From Myotis daubentonii (taxonomy: Eukaryota; Chordata; Mammalia; Chiroptera; Vespertilionidae): a DNA stretch of 64,000 bases. The notes under the pieces were generated by a model. It was not told the DNA's origin. It was given only the letters and a program-made list of their open reading frames with translations, and did no database searches. Position numbers and translations under genes: made by a program. Positions 52,379 through 64,000 of this stretch are shown piece by piece (the first letter of the stretch is position 1; each line of letters opens with the position of its first letter). The DNA lies in assembly GCF_963259705.1 (NCBI RefSeq), contig NC_081844.1:28040294-28104293 (forward strand). Direction: 5' to 3'.

Positions 52379-54177
52379 ATCATTGTCATTGATTGAGGGT
52401 GAATGCTTTATCCTGAATTATGTGGCCAGACTTCTTGTGTATTCTAATACCTGCACTAAATATGATCTTCCGCCTTGAAATTACATATTGATATGGTCCC
52501 ATATTTGTCTATTAAAACTTTTTAACTCTCCCACACTTCATACTCCCTTTAGACTGTGTTTTACCTCTGTTCTTCCCTTTGCTGACAAATTGTATAGGTG
52601 ATTTATGTTTGGAACCTATATTTCCCCAATACTCACTGTTCCACCCACTTCAGCTGAGTTATTTCTGCCCCTACTCCTGGATGTAGAGGTAATAAATGGG
52701 GCTCCCCCCCACAATATCATCAAAGGCTTCCATGTCACTAGCAAATGTTAAGGGAAGTTTTTCAGTCCCCATTTTGTTAGTCCTTTCCACAGAACCCAAT
52801 GTGAAAGGGTTCTTTTGATTGTAATGTATAAAACAAGGTGAAAATTGCCGTTCTCTAAACTATTAACCACTTTTCAGAAAGGACCTCTTTCTCTGCACGA
52901 CACTGTGAACACCAAGTGACTCTTAAAATCTCTGATTCTTCAAGGCAAGAACATTATAGAAAGTTGGTTCCTGAGGAAATTAAACATTCCTTAGGGGACA
53001 CCTTGTCACTTTTAAGTTGAACCAAGAAAAGAAAATCCCTCCTGGAGAAAATACCATCTGTCCCCACTGTTGCCTCAGCAGACACAATACTGGCTGAAAT
53101 TTTTCTATTATGCTATCTTTGTGCCCCAATGGAGCTATGTTGTTTGGAGAAAGTAAAGTCAATAGAATAATTTTTTTAATAAGGAGCTCTGAGAATTCAA
53201 CCCTTGAGATGATAATAACATGTCCCTGTGGCCCATCTCCTATAATTACTTGACCCAGCCTATGTGAAAACCCAAATTGACTTCCCTGGGACAGACTTCA
53301 GAGAACAGAGAGCTTCAGTGATACCCTTAGAGAGGGTCCTCATGTCCAAGTGAGGGCTGCTGAGTCAGAAGAAAAAGAGGAGAGAGAGTGAGTATTGGGC
53401 TTTACTCAAGAATAATGAGACTAGGAAAGTCTACGAAGGTGAAGTCCCTGTGGCTTTAAGGTACTTTAGTTTCTACTGAAACTAGTCTTTTCCAGCTCTT
53501 ATTCTGTTTCCTTCCCTCTCTTTTTTGGAATCTAGGGCTTCTCTCCAATAAGAGTTATTTCCCAGAGGATCTCCAACTCTTTCCCATTATTATAGGCTCT
53601 TCTTGGATATTCTGTGTCCAATTATTTATTTATTAACTATTCACGGAGATCTGCTGTGCACGAGGTATTGTTTGTGCTGTTCCTCATGTGACTGGATTTT
53701 TCTCTTATAGTCCCTAACTTGTTTTGCAGCAGAGTGGACTTACTCATAGCACTTAATAGTTTTTATTTTCATTGTTTAGTGCCCACAATATTTTCTCGAA
53801 ATGATATAGTTGTTTCTGACCTTCAGTCCTCAGACTAATTTATTTTCCTTGTTTTACCTATCTCTTGGAATATTCAGGAGACTGTTGACATTGGAATGGT
53901 TGATGTTGGAGACTATTGATTCAGGAGTGGTTGATGCTGGAGGAGACTGCCTTGGTCTGAGTTAAATTCATGAATTTAACTCAAATATTTTAGTGTTTTT
54001 CTGTAGAATACATTGGTTGCTGCAGTTTAAGAACAATTATTCTTTACTGGGCTAAGAAATTGTCCTCAGTTTCCTCTCGTTGTGAGAGGCTCTGTCCTGG
54101 CTGCTAACACAGTAATGGCTGTTATGTTTTCTCAAATGCATTTTCTATTGCCATTATGGTTATGATTCCTCTTTACT
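52379..54177. other. No gene seen
   Basis: Unique A/T-rich sequence, only short frames. It leads into the open minus frames at 54.2-55.1 kb. Confidence 0.45.
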
Positions 54178-54461
54178 GTGTCAAGTGGTTTATCTTTGGG
54201 GGAGGGTACTCTCTGGAGGTGCCATCAGGAATAGTAGTTATACGTTGTGAACTGTTGAGAAGAGTGACAGAATTGTGTTTGCAGTGAAGGGTGAAGTAGT
54301 AAGATCTGTTAAAATTGGTCAGCACTGCTCCCATGTCTTCTGAGATCCTCTCAGTATTGGCATCGCACACCAGCCTGACTGCCATGGTCAGCACCAGGTG
54401 GAACTTACTTTTCCCAATACATGGTGGCAGAAGTGACAGGGAATCATGACCCCAGGGACAG
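54178..54461 (-). repeat. 285-bp direct repeat, copy 1
   Basis: Near-identical to 58080-58365 in the same orientation (shared GGAGGGTACTCTCTGGAGG, CACACCAGCCTGACTGCC). On the minus strand it reads open (about 90 codons, MAVRLVCDANTERISE). Family unknown. The two copies bracket the olfactory receptor. Confidence 0.85.
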
Positions 54462-54576
54462 GATAGAATTATCCTACTGTGTTCCATTATAAGGGCTATT
54501 CCAAGGTCACTATTCTACAGCTCTACAGATAAGCTACAAGGAAGTGACTAAAGGAGATTATCCTACCCAGTAAAGG

Positions 54577-55119
54577 TTATGTCTTCCCAGCCCCGCTGCT
54601 TGCTTTCCCTGGGACTGCCCTGGGACTGCCCAGGGGTATAGGCTTCGGTGCTTTCCCTGGTGGGCAGACCCCTGGGAATGTGGGCCCAACAAGTCCCAAA
54701 TTTATTGCCAACAGTCTTAGTCCAAGTTCTTCATAAGTAGTACATGGTATTTCTGTAACACTAGGGGGTTTTACTGATTCATTCCCTTCCTTAGTCCCGT
54801 TAACTCCTAACTCCAGGGAAATATCCCCACCTGGGGAAACAACCTTTCTCAGGGAGGTGGCCCTGGTTAGAACACATAGCCCTAAGAAGGGGAGCAAACA
54901 TATTAGGAACAGTATGCCATATACACCAGGTCCCTTGAAACATATGCTGTGCAGATGTTTCTTCCCTGCAGCGACTGTGTCAAGCAACAAGGATGGACAG
55001 GTTTCCAGCAAAATATAGACCTGATGTAAAATCTCTGTCATCAGTGATGCAGCAGCAAAAGTCCCACTGATAATATCAAACGGAGTCCTAAAGTTTTCTG
55101 TCGGACTATCAGTGTACAT
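54577..55119 (-). other. Unrecognised 180-codon open frame, minus strand
   Basis: An open frame of 180 codons from an ATG at 55119. It holds one strong hydrophobic segment (GVYGILFLICLLPFLGLCVL, about residues 65-84) and a Pro/Gly-rich tail. I do not recognise it. A further frame on the same strand (54487-54173) follows closely. It may be a decayed retroelement or retrocopy; nothing shows that it is expressed. Confidence 0.3.
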
Positions 55120-55189
55120 GTATACATTAAAAAATAAATGTATTTTTCATCATCATATACTGTGTTTTTGTCACTCGAATGAATTTTAT

Positions 55190-55326
55190 TATTTCTTCAA
55201 GGTTCTTAAGAGATATCAAGTAGGCGTAACATGTTCTCAAAAAATTAGAGTTGTCACGCAGAAGAATTTTGAGTCAGAGATTTTGCTGGTTTTGGCACGC
55301 ACTCACAAAAAGGTTGCCCACCCCTG
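55190..55326. mobile_element. hAT terminal fragment
   Basis: Ends AGGTTGCCCACCCCTG, a Charlie-type hAT terminus, preceded by TTTTGGCACGCACTCAC. The other end is not visible. It ends 175 bp 5' of the olfactory receptor start. Confidence 0.6.
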
Positions 55327-55500
55327 GGCTAAACGATTACATTTAAAATGAAAATGGCTACCGTTTGTCTGAATGAATCATAGTTATTAGAAAGATGTCC
55401 TCACAAAGGTGGAATCTAAAGGTGACCACTAGCTGATGTTCCAGTTGGTAGTTCTCTAAACATTTATTTGGCCTCTTTCTCCAGCAGACACACCAGCTAC

Positions 55501-56439
55501 ATGGAAGCAGAAAACTACACAGAAATATCAGAATTTCTGCTCCTGGGTCTCTCAGAGGATCCTGAACTACAGTCCTTCCTCTTTGGTGTGTTACTGTCCA
55601 TGTACCTGGTCACTATACTTGGGAACCTTCTCATCATCCTGGCTATCAGCTCTGACTCCCACCTGCACACGCCCATGTACTTCTTCCTCTCCAACCTGTC
55701 CTCTATTGACATCTGTTTCACCTCCACCATTATCCCAAAGATGCTGCTGAATATCCAGACACAGAGCAAAGCCATCTCCTATATCGGATGCTTCATTCAG
55801 GTGTATTTTTTCATGATTTTTGCTGGGTTGGATGGTTTCCTTCTGACTGTGATGGCCTATGATCGGTATGTGGCCATCTGCCACCCCCTGCACTACCTGG
55901 TCATCATGAACCCCTGGCTCTGTGGCTTCCTGGTTCTGTTGTGTTGGTTCATCATTTTCTGGGTCTCCCTCACTCATATTCTACTGATGAGGCAGTTGTC
56001 CTTCTGTGTAGGTACTGAAATTCCACATTTCTTCTGTGAACTGACTCAGATTCTCAAGGTGGCCTGCTCTGACACCCTCATCAATGACATTTTCTTGTAT
56101 GTGACTACTGCCTTACTGGGCGTGTTTCCTTTTACTGGAATTCTCTTTTCTTACTCTAAGATTGTCTCCTCTTTAATGAGAATGTCCTCTGCAGAGGGAA
56201 AATATAAAGCATTTTCCACCTGTGGGTCTCACCTCTCTGTGGTCTCCTTGTACTATGGGACAAGCCTGGGGGTCTACCTCAGTTCTGCTGTGACCCATTC
56301 TACCCATTACAACTCAGTTGCCTCAGTCATGTACACCATAGTCACCCCCATGCTGAACCCCTTTATCTACAGCCTGAGGAACAAGGATGTGAAGGGGGCC
56401 TTGGGTAGGCTCCTTAGGCAAGGAGCCCCTTGTCTGTGA
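55501..56439 (+). CDS. Olfactory receptor, class II, OR7-like, intact
   Basis: 312 residues in a single coding exon, with seven hydrophobic segments. This is an odorant-binding G-protein-coupled receptor of the cilia membrane of olfactory neurons. Family landmarks are all present: the N-glycosylation site NYT near residue 5, LGNLL in TM1, [10 protein letters not shown] in TM2, [15 protein letters not shown] at the end of TM3, [10 protein letters not shown] in TM6 and [15 protein letters not shown] in TM7. The opening [16 protein letters not shown] is typical of family 7. The start is the ATG at 55501; the open frame reaches back to a TTG at 55468, but that lies in a splice-acceptor-like pyrimidine tract (TTTCTCCAG at 55476-55484), as expected upstream of an OR coding exon. 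No stop or frameshift is visible. Subfamily cannot be set without a tree. Confidence 0.93.
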   Translation: MEAENYTEISEFLLLGLSEDPELQSFLFGVLLSMYLVTILGNLLIILAISSDSHLHTPMYFFLSNLSSIDICFTSTIIPKMLLNIQTQSKAISYIGCFIQVYFFMIFAGLDGFLLTVMAYDRYVAICHPLHYLVIMNPWLCGFLVLLCWFIIFWVSLTHILLMRQLSFCVGTEIPHFFCELTQILKVACSDTLINDIFLYVTTALLGVFPFTGILFSYSKIVSSLMRMSSAEGKYKAFSTCGSHLSVVSLYYGTSLGVYLSSAVTHSTHYNSVASVMYTIVTPMLNPFIYSLRNKDVKGALGRLLRQGAPCL

Positions 56440-56574
56440 TGGGTCACTTGCCTCAGAACTAAGTAAACACTGAAGTCCCCAAAGGCCAATGTCATGGATT
56501 TAAATCTGATTCTTTTCCTTTCCTGAAACACATGCTTCATTTCTTCTATTCTCAAAGCTCCGATGACTTTCTTT

Positions 56575-56950
56575 TTCTTTTCTTTTTAAATTTAATTTTC
56601 AATTACAGTTTACATCAGTATTATTTTGTATTAGTTTCAGGTATACAGCATAGCAATTAGGCAATTATATACTTTACAAAGTATTTTCCCCCAATATTTC
56701 TAGTACGCACCTGGCACCACATATATTTATTGCAATGTTATTGACTATATTCCCTATGCTGTGCTTTATATTCCATGAGTACCTTGTAACTATTAATTTG
56801 TAGTCTTAATCCCTTCACCTTTTTCACCCAGTCCCCCAACTCCCCCTCTCCTGACAAGCACTAGTCTGTTCTCTGAGTCTGTTTCTATTTTGTTGATTTG
56901 TTTATTTTGTTTTTGTTTCCCTTCAGTAACTCCTTTTGTCTTTTTTTCCC
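56575..56950 (-). mobile_element. Old L1 3' end, minus strand
   Basis: Same L1MA-type 3' end as 33890-34329 (TTCAATTACAGTTTACATC, CTATATTCCCTATGCTG). It lies just 3' of the olfactory receptor. Confidence 0.82.
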
Positions 56951-57302
56951 CTCTATTTGCAGCCCATTGAGTTTTTATCTTTCTTATAGCCATTCCTGAG
57001 ATTTCTAACATTAGATTTCAAGCACTTATATGAAGTGCTGACATGGTCCCTGCCCCCAAATTATCCTCTCAAATGTTGATATTCTTCACCTTAATTTGGT
57101 TGTGTGTTTATTTTTCTCTGGAAGAAATGGAACAAAAATCACACACTAATCATAAAAATTGCTTACCATATCAGGACTCTGCTTGTTGCTTTACATCTGT
57201 GATTTTCAACTGCAAAAATTTTTAAAACTTGCAGTACCTGACTATTTAGTCAGATGTACTGACCTCTTTTCCCTTAGGTTGTCAAATTTAAAAAATGACA
57301 AC

Positions 57303-57515
57303 AGCCTGGCTGGCATGGCTCAGTGGTTGAGCTTTGACCTATGAACCAGGAGGTCACAGTTCAATTCCCAGTCAGGGCACATGCCCAGGTTGTGGGCTCA
57401 ATCCCCGGTGGGGGTGTGTAGGAGGCAGCCAATCAATGATTATCTCGCATCATTAGTGTTTCTGTCTGTCTCTCCCTCTCTCTCTCTCTTTGAAATAAAA
57501 GGATATATTAAAAAA
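57303..57515 (+). mobile_element. Ves SINE
   Basis: Plus copy; duplications ATGACAACAGCC before and after. Confidence 0.88.
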
Positions 57516-57659
57516 GATGACAACAGCCAAAACCAACAATAGCTGTCCTGTGTGAATGAATAGAAATTATACCTATTTTTTTTGACAGAACAGCAAGAAA
57601 TACATTTTTAGTGTGCCACAGAATTTTAGTAATTTATGTGCCATAAGATGAAAAAGGTT

Positions 57660-57830
57660 GAAAATCACTGCTTTACATGTATAATTTTATGTGGTTATGA
57701 CAACATTTCTTTGAGCTATTTTACCTCATTTACTCCATTTTTCAGAGAAAGAGGTTGAGATTGAGAGGGACTCTAACCTGACACTGAACCCACAGTCCTG
57801 AGCTAGCACAACTTTCCTGTAACAGTGCTG
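57660..57830 (+). mobile_element. MIR fragment
   Basis: TTTACTCCATTTTTCAGAGAAAG and the run to CACTGAACCCACAG follow MIR. Confidence 0.6.
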
Positions 57831-58079
57831 AGATTTTCAACTTCAAGAATAGGAATCTAGATTTGAAAGCCAGTTTGTTCAGGTGATTCCTTTTAATATA
57901 TTGCATAGATAACTCTTAGATGTTGCTCCAGTCTTTGCCTTTTTTCTTCCTTCCTTTTTCCCCCCTTTCTTCCTTTCTTCTTCACTCTCTTTTACTGTAT
58001 CTTTATTTCACATCATTGTAGTTTTAAGATACCCCAAGATCCTAGAACATGTAATAATGAATACACTAGAATAAGACTT

Positions 58080-58365
58080 GTGTCAGGTGGTTTATCTTTG
58101 GGGAGGGTACTCTCTGGAGGTGCCATCAGGAATAGTAGTTACACGTTGTGGACTGTTGAGAAGAGTGTTGACAGAATTGTGTTTGCAGTGAAGGGTGAAG
58201 TAGTAAGATCTGTTAAAATTGGTCAGCACTGCTCCCATGTTTTCTGAGATCCTCTCTGTATTGGCATCGCACACCAGCCTGACTGCCATGGTCAGCACCA
58301 GGTGGAACTTACTTTTCCCAAAACATGGTGGCAGAAGTGACAGGGAATCATGCCCCCAGGGACAG
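58080..58365 (-). repeat. 285-bp direct repeat, copy 2
   Basis: Second copy of the segment at 54178-54461, about 3.9 kb away. Differences are a few substitutions and a small insertion (TTGA near 58167). No target duplication noted. Confidence 0.85.
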
Positions 58366-59240
58366 CTCTTGATGGAGAGACGTGGGGTATAACATTATCC
58401 TTCACACCTTAGCTGAGATAATTCTGAAGTTTGAATCTTGTGCCGCTTTCCAGAATTTCCTTTCAGGATGAAAACTCAGCTTACTCGCTGTGGGAAATGA
58501 CACATGGTAAATTTTATTGGCTGTATTTTCTACCCTGTATCACATCTCCTCTGCCTAACTCATGTTCCATGTTCCTTGCTTCTTCCAATAAAGTTGCTTG
58601 TGCATGAATCCTTGGCTCAGCTGTGCACTGGCACAACGGCACATAGGGGCTCAAACACTGCGAGGATTTCCTTTCAGATGATCAGCTTTATTTTCTTAGA
58701 CTGGGGAACCGCTGCTCTCACTACTGGTAGCTTCACTACTTAATAGAAACTAGATTTATTTAAGCTCCTATGTGTAAAAAAAAATTCTGATCAGCACAGG
58801 CATGTCTTCTTTCCACGTTGGGCAATCTGTGATGAGGAGTCAATGTTACTGGCAGCCGCTTCAGAACCACATTTTAATTCAACTTATCTAACCTATTTTT
58901 ACTGATTATTTACTATCTTTCAGTCATTACTTTAGGCTCAACTGCCACAGGATCAAGAGAATCAGGGGTATGAGAAGGAGCAGGCTGTCATATTAAAACC
59001 AATGGTCTTCATAAACCTCATTGAGAAACTTACATTTGTGAAGATGGTGAATGATTTAGGTGAGTGCACATCTGGAGAAATAGTGCCCCAGGCAGAGGGC
59101 AAGGTTAATACCAAGACCCTGAGGTGGGAGGTTGTCTGAGGCAATGTGGCTGCAGCAGAGCCATTGGGGGTGCATAGCAGCTAAGAGGAGGACAGGCATC
59201 TGAGTGACTGAGGACTCATTGTAGGGGTTTATTTATTTTT

Positions 59241-59486
59241 TGTTAATCCTCGCCTGAGAATATCTTTTTCCTTGATTTTTAGAGAGTGGAAGGGAGAGAG
59301 GGAGGGAGTGAGGGAGAGAGAGGAAAAAGAGAGAAAATCATTGATGTGAGGGGGATACATCAATTGGTTGCCTCCTGCACACACCCTACTGGGGCCAGGA
59401 TTGCACCTGCAACCCTGGTACCTGCGTTTGTCTCAGAATTGAACCCAAGACCCTTCGGTGTGCGGACCAACAGTGTGGTTTGGGCA
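59241..59486 (-). mobile_element. Ves-like SINE, long type
   Basis: Minus copy with the TTAATCCTCGCCTGAGAATAT tail-side segment (same type as 43297). Confidence 0.82.
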
Positions 59487-59939
59487 GACACATGACATGA
59501 TCTAACCTAGGATTTTAAAAATAATTATGGCTGCTGGGTTGAGCATGGATTGTAGGGTGTGAGGCAGCCTACTTGGAGCTGACTTATACTATCCTGGTGT
59601 GATGTAGGTAGCTAGGGCCAAGGTGGGGATAATAGTGTAAGGGTTGGGAAGCAGTCAGTTAGGCTACATTTTAAAGGTGGAAGCAGGAGGATGTGGATGT
59701 GAGAGAAAGAGAGAAACCAAGAATGTCTCTAGGGTTGGAGGCCTGAACAACTGAAGAAAGTAATTGCATCCATTGAGACAGAGAGGGCTATGAGTGGAGC
59801 AAATTTGGAAGGAAAGGAAACATTAGAAGTTCAGGTTTTGAAATGTTCAAATTGAGACATTCCAAATTGAGAAATATAAGGTTCCACTTACATTAGATAA
59901 CTACAGCAGTCAAATTCATTAGACACAGACGTTAACATA

Positions 59940-60150
59940 GATTACCAGGAGATGGGAGGAAGGAGAATGGGGAGTTAGTATTTAATAGGTACAAATTTTT
60001 GTTTGGGGAAGATGAAAAATATCTGGAGATGGATGGTCATGATGGTTGCACAACAATGTAAATGTACTTAAAGCATGGAACTGTACACTTAAAAATAGTT
60101 AAAATGGTAAATTTTAGGTTATGTATATTGTACCACAGTGAAAAGTATGG
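59940..60150 (+). mobile_element. Old L1 3' end
   Basis: ACTGTACACTTAAAAATAG and AAATGGTAAATTTTAGG, then TTGTACCACAGTGAAAA mark an L1MB-type 3' end. Confidence 0.7.
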
Positions 60151-60820
60151 AGATGTTTGTTTGAAATTTCAGTAGAGTCTGCAGTTTGTGGTCTTTACTG
60201 AAGGTAAAAATTGAAAGGTTATAGACATATTTAGCTTTGAGGCCTGGAAGATGGCTGAGATCCTCAAAGGAACAAGTGTGAATATGCAAGACCATGGACA
60301 GGACACGGGGGCACCCTGGGAGAGGAGGAACTTGCAAGAGAGACTGGGCAGGAGAGCCCAGTGACTCAGCAGGAAGGTTGCTCTGAAATCTAAGTGGAGA
60401 GAGTTTATCAGTGAAGATGCTAGCAAATCTTTTCAGGAAGAAAAGGTGTGAACTCTATGAGGCATGTGTCTTTCCCCACAGAGCCAGAGTCGTGCACTGC
60501 AAACATAGAGACCATTTGGTCAGAGGAACCTTAGGTTTTGTTGAACATGTTTTACTCCCAATGCCACGGAAGTCTGGCAGAGCTCCAGGTGTTATAATAA
60601 AGCTTCCATGAACGTTTTATAAGGCAACCTTTAGATTATTTCCCTAGTCTCTTCCAGTGACTACCACCTTTCCATAACTAGGAAGGAAACAGACACATAG
60701 GTGACAGCCCAGGTGATCTTTGCCAGAGACCAATTCCAACATGTCATAATTTTAAGAGTTTCATCAAAAGGTTGATGAGACTTGGGGACTCAACAGGATT
60801 GAGTCACACATGTAGTCACC

Positions 60821-61236
60821 TGTTGGGAATGGCTAAAGGCATTTCCCCAAACCTGAATAGGAAAGTAATTGTGGCTGCCAGACAGTTAAAGGGCATCTTA
60901 ATCTACATGTTATTGCCTCCTATTGGCCAAGAACTTGAACAGCCGTAGGCTAATTCCCCCATTCTGACAATGCTTCTGTACCCTTTGAAACCTTACCCTT
61001 TGAAGTGTATTATCTCCGCCTTGCCTTAGGACAAATTGTGTTAATAAAAGCAAGAGTCCTAGACAAGGAGGCACGCTTCAGTTCCTTTAGCTGAAGGTCC
61101 TCTGACCCCCAATGCCTTTCAAAATTGTATCTCGTCTCCGGACTCTTTATTAGTCTCTGGATTCCTATGTCATCTACGCGCAGCCCCTTTTCCAGATTCC
61201 TGAACCCTTCTTGATGCTGGGACATGAACCCTGGCA
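60821..61236 (+). mobile_element. Solo LTR, copy 2 of a pair
   Basis: Starts TGTTGGGAATGGC and ends GAACCCTGGCA; same family and orientation as 48667-49062, 12 kb away. The intervening DNA holds no retroviral genes that I can see, so these are two separate solo LTRs rather than the ends of one provirus. Confidence 0.78.
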
Positions 61237-61434
61237 TAGATCTTGTCTTTGCTTCTTATCTACTCTCATATGGAATGATTTATGCAAACCCCAGAAGTTC
61301 TGGATTTATTACTTAAGTCTAGTTATCTAAAATTTAGCTATCAGTGGGGCTGCTTCATAGTGAGTGATATTTGGGTAAAAAATCAGTGTCCTTGAAAAAC
61401 ACGGGTTTGAAGTATGGGTGTCCATCCTATCTAA

Positions 61435-62706
61435 TAAAAGAGAAACATGGTAATTGGCATACAACCGCTACCCTTCCCATTGGCTAATCAGCGAGATATG
61501 CAAATTAACTGCCAGCCAAGATGGCGGCCAGCAGCCAGGCAGCTTGAAACTAACATGAGGCTTGCTTGCTTCAGTGAGGGAGGACTCCAATGTTACTGCC
61601 TGCCGCTGCAGGCCTCTGACCTGCAACTCTGAGCAACTATGTAACAAATATAGAAGCTAAACAAAACCCCAGAAACCTGCCGGGCTTCAGCCAGCAGGAT
61701 CACAACATTGTAAGCAAAGGCCAGAAACCTACTTTCAGCAGCGTAGGCCTAAGAGCTGGAGCCAAGCCTCAAAGCTAAAGCTGGCCCAGAATAAAAAACA
61801 AAAAAAAGAAAAAAAGGAGTGGTTGGGAGCTTCCGTCACCCGCCAGCCTGAAAACAGCCCTCAGCCCCTCAACCCAGGCTGGCCAGGCACCCCAGTGGGG
61901 ACCCCCACCCTGATCCAGGACACCCTTCAGGGCAAACCAGCCAGCCCCACCCATGCACCAGGCTTCTATCCTATATAGTAAAAGGGTAATATACCTCCCG
62001 GCACCGGGATCAGTGTGACGGGGCAGCGCCCAAACACCCTGATCGCCCTGCAGCTCTGTGTGTGACAGGGTGTGGCGCCCCAACCTCCCCCCCCCCCCAC
62101 GGGCCCTGCTCTGTGTGTAACAGGGTAGAGCCATAACCTCCCCATTGGCCCTGCCCTGAGTGTGAGAGTGGCAGCGCCCCAACCCCCTGATCGGCCCTGC
62201 TCTGTGGGTGATAGAGGGTGGCGCCCCAACCCCCTGATGGGCCCTGCTCTGTGTGTGACAGGGAGCAGCGCCCCAACGCCCTGATTGGCCCTGCTCTGTG
62301 CGTGACAGGGTACAGAGCCCCAACCCCCCTGATAGGCCCTGCTCTGTGCATGACAGGGTGGCGCCGCAACCTCCCCATCAACCCTGCCTTGAGTGTGACA
62401 GGGGACGGTGCCCCAACCCCCCAGTTGGCCCTACCCTGAGTGTGACTGAGGGTGGCATCGCAACCTCCCGATCCGCCCTGCTCTGTGCATGACAGGGGGC
62501 GGTGCCCCAACTCCCCAATCGGCCCTGCTCTGAGCCCGACCAGGAGCTGCACTGAGGGATTGGGCCTGCCCTCTGCCACCCGGGAGCAGGCCTAAGCCAG
62601 CAGGTCATTATCTCCTGAGGGGTCCCAGACTGCGAGAGGGCACAGGCTGGGCTGAGGGAGCCCCCTTCCCCCCAAGTGCACAAATTTTTGTGCACCGGGC
62701 CTCTAG
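61435..62706 (+). mobile_element. 1.3 kb composite helitron, copy 2
   Basis: Same architecture as the element at 25163-26463, including the fused joint (about 61962-61985) and the 47-bp tandem repeat, with fewer repeat units. 5' TCCTATCTAATAAAAGAG after A (61434), 3' CGGGCCTCTAG then T. It sits next to L1-like 3' sequence at 62707-62740. Confidence 0.93.
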
Positions 62707-63679
62707 TATGTTATGTATATTTAACCACAATAAAAAAGATGCAATAGAACAACAGAGCAAGACTGTGAGATTTCTTTCAGATAATATTTTTAATATCATT
62801 ATAAAATAGTAGACAATGGCTGGGATTTTTTAGAAAAAAATTTTAGCATTAGTTCTCAAGAGTCTATTAGCATTTCTAATCCATGACAATATTGACATTC
62901 TGGTCTATATAATTATTTGTGAGTTGCTGTCTCATGTTCTGTGAGATTTTTAAGAGGTTCCTGTGGACTACCCACTAGATGCCAACTCTGTACTGTTACA
63001 ACCAGAAACATCTCCAGACATTGCCAATTGTCCTGTAGGGGCAAACTCAGCCTCATTGAGAACCACTGGAAACAAATGCATGGGTGCCAGAGTTAATGGT
63101 GTAGCTTTTACAGTGATGGCAATAAAAGGAAAAGCAACATTTTAGGGAGGAAAATGTCAGTTTAATTTTGAGTTGAGGGGTCTACAGGACCTATTATCTC
63201 ACAGGTCAATTATATTGGTCTGGTGTCCATCTGTCTGCATGGGTGGCAGTGTAAATAAAGTAATTGTATAGAATGTGAAGAAGTTGCTGCTTCGGGAATT
63301 GGCAGTTCGACAAGCTGATGCTTGGCTGAATCTCACCCAGGATTCTTCAGTTCTCAGTTATAGGGCCTCATGGATATATGCTCTCATTGGAAACTATGCC
63401 ATCACAACATTAGCCACCACTGTCATTCAATGATTATTTGTATAATTATTCCATCTCTTCTGAACGTTCCAGGGAATTTACACTATCACTTTTTCCTTCC
63501 TTATCCAGTTTTTCCCCAAAGTTTGCATGCAATATTATCATGTCTAATGTCATAGGAATCTTCTCCATTCCCCTATCTTTCAATGAAAATGAAACATTTT
63601 TCTTTGGGTACTGTTCCAAATTTTTGGATATTTCGGCTATTAACGAGAAAACCACAGACCTAAAATGGGGTCACTTGTG
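62707..63679. other. No gene seen
   Basis: L1-like 3' words for the first 35 bp (TATATTTAACCACAATAAAA), interrupted by the composite helitron, then unique A/T-rich sequence. Confidence 0.45.
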
Positions 63680-63890
63680 TTAAGACCTTGATAGTTAGAC
63701 TTTGCAGTTCCCTTCTCCCAAAAGAAGATGGCTTGGCTTAAAATACCTCCCCCCTTTTTTGCTAATGACTCATTTGCCCTAATAAAACCTCCACTTGTAC
63801 AACCCTTCTGGTTGTTGGATGGGATGCTGGCTGATTCCTTTATCACTCAATAAAGCCTATTAGTTCTTCAAATTTACTTGGTGAATTAAA
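63680..63890 (+). mobile_element. Probable LTR fragment
   Basis: CCCTAATAAAACCTCC, then TCACTCAATAAAGCC and an A-rich end give a retroviral promoter/polyadenylation look. Not delimited. Confidence 0.4.
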
Positions 63891-64000
63891 AAAAAAATAG
63901 GTCTATACTTTCCATTTCCACTCTCTTCAACTCATCTGGCATCTTTCTGCCTCCATCACATTTGTTCTCGTTGAGGTCAGTAGTGACATCATGTACCCAA

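Noticed and set aside
55468..55500. Earlier start of the olfactory receptor
   Set aside because: The upstream start is TTG in a splice-acceptor tract; the ATG at 55501 gives the usual OR N-terminus.
48667..61236. A single provirus between the two related LTRs
   Set aside because: 12 kb apart with no gag, pol or env sequence seen between them and no matching target duplication.

Overview
This is nuclear DNA of a vesper bat (Vespertilionidae), inferred from its repeats: HeliBat-type rolling-circle transposons (5' TC, internal 'AATAAAAG', 3' hairpin plus CTAG, inserted between A and T), Ves-type tRNA-derived SINEs in every state of decay, young L1-derived 'half-L1' (HAL1) elements, a SPIN hAT element and a mariner MITE. 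Coding sequence is sparse. Most long open frames are repeat artefacts.

Left part (1-17 kb): the minus strand carries what I read as a spliced cyclin-Y-like gene. Exon 1 (16766-16319) starts MGN..CC, as cyclin Y does. It is followed by a 23-nt microexon (14186-14164), a 101-nt exon (8436-8336) and a 36-nt exon (2203-2168). All four are joined in phase with good splice sites, and the gene continues off the left edge. Its introns hold a full-length HAL1 (5994-7901), a HAL1 nested inside another HAL1 (10059-13957), helitrons and SINEs.

17-34 kb: unique sequence of unknown function with an MIR, an L1 reverse-transcriptase fragment, helitrons in both orientations, a SPIN element with perfect 8-bp target duplications (23318-23529), a 1.3 kb composite helitron (25163-26463), two CpG-rich blocks (26.7 and 27.9 kb), a 20 x 20-bp minisatellite (30191-30590), a solo LTR and another helitron (33013-33769).

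34-49 kb: a decayed minus-strand L1/HAL1 ORF1 fused to a 334-bp TTC/TCC tract, a zinc-finger pseudogene (38.95-39.99 kb), and a cluster of minus-strand retropseudogenes: TRAPPC12-like (41.2-41.98 kb) and cyclin-Y-like (42.04-43.1 kb), the latter interrupted by a U2 snRNA pseudogene. Then comes a three-level nest (HAL1 in a SINE in an L1) and a hAT MITE with a long hairpin.

49-64 kb: solo LTRs, an intact class II olfactory receptor gene (55501-56439, OR7-like) flanked by a 285-bp direct repeat, and a second copy of the 1.3 kb composite helitron (61435-62706).

The two apparently functional host genes are the cyclin-Y-like gene and the olfactory receptor. The main biological story is the cyclin gene with its microexon and a family of ORF1-only retrotransposons that still have intact ORF1 frames.
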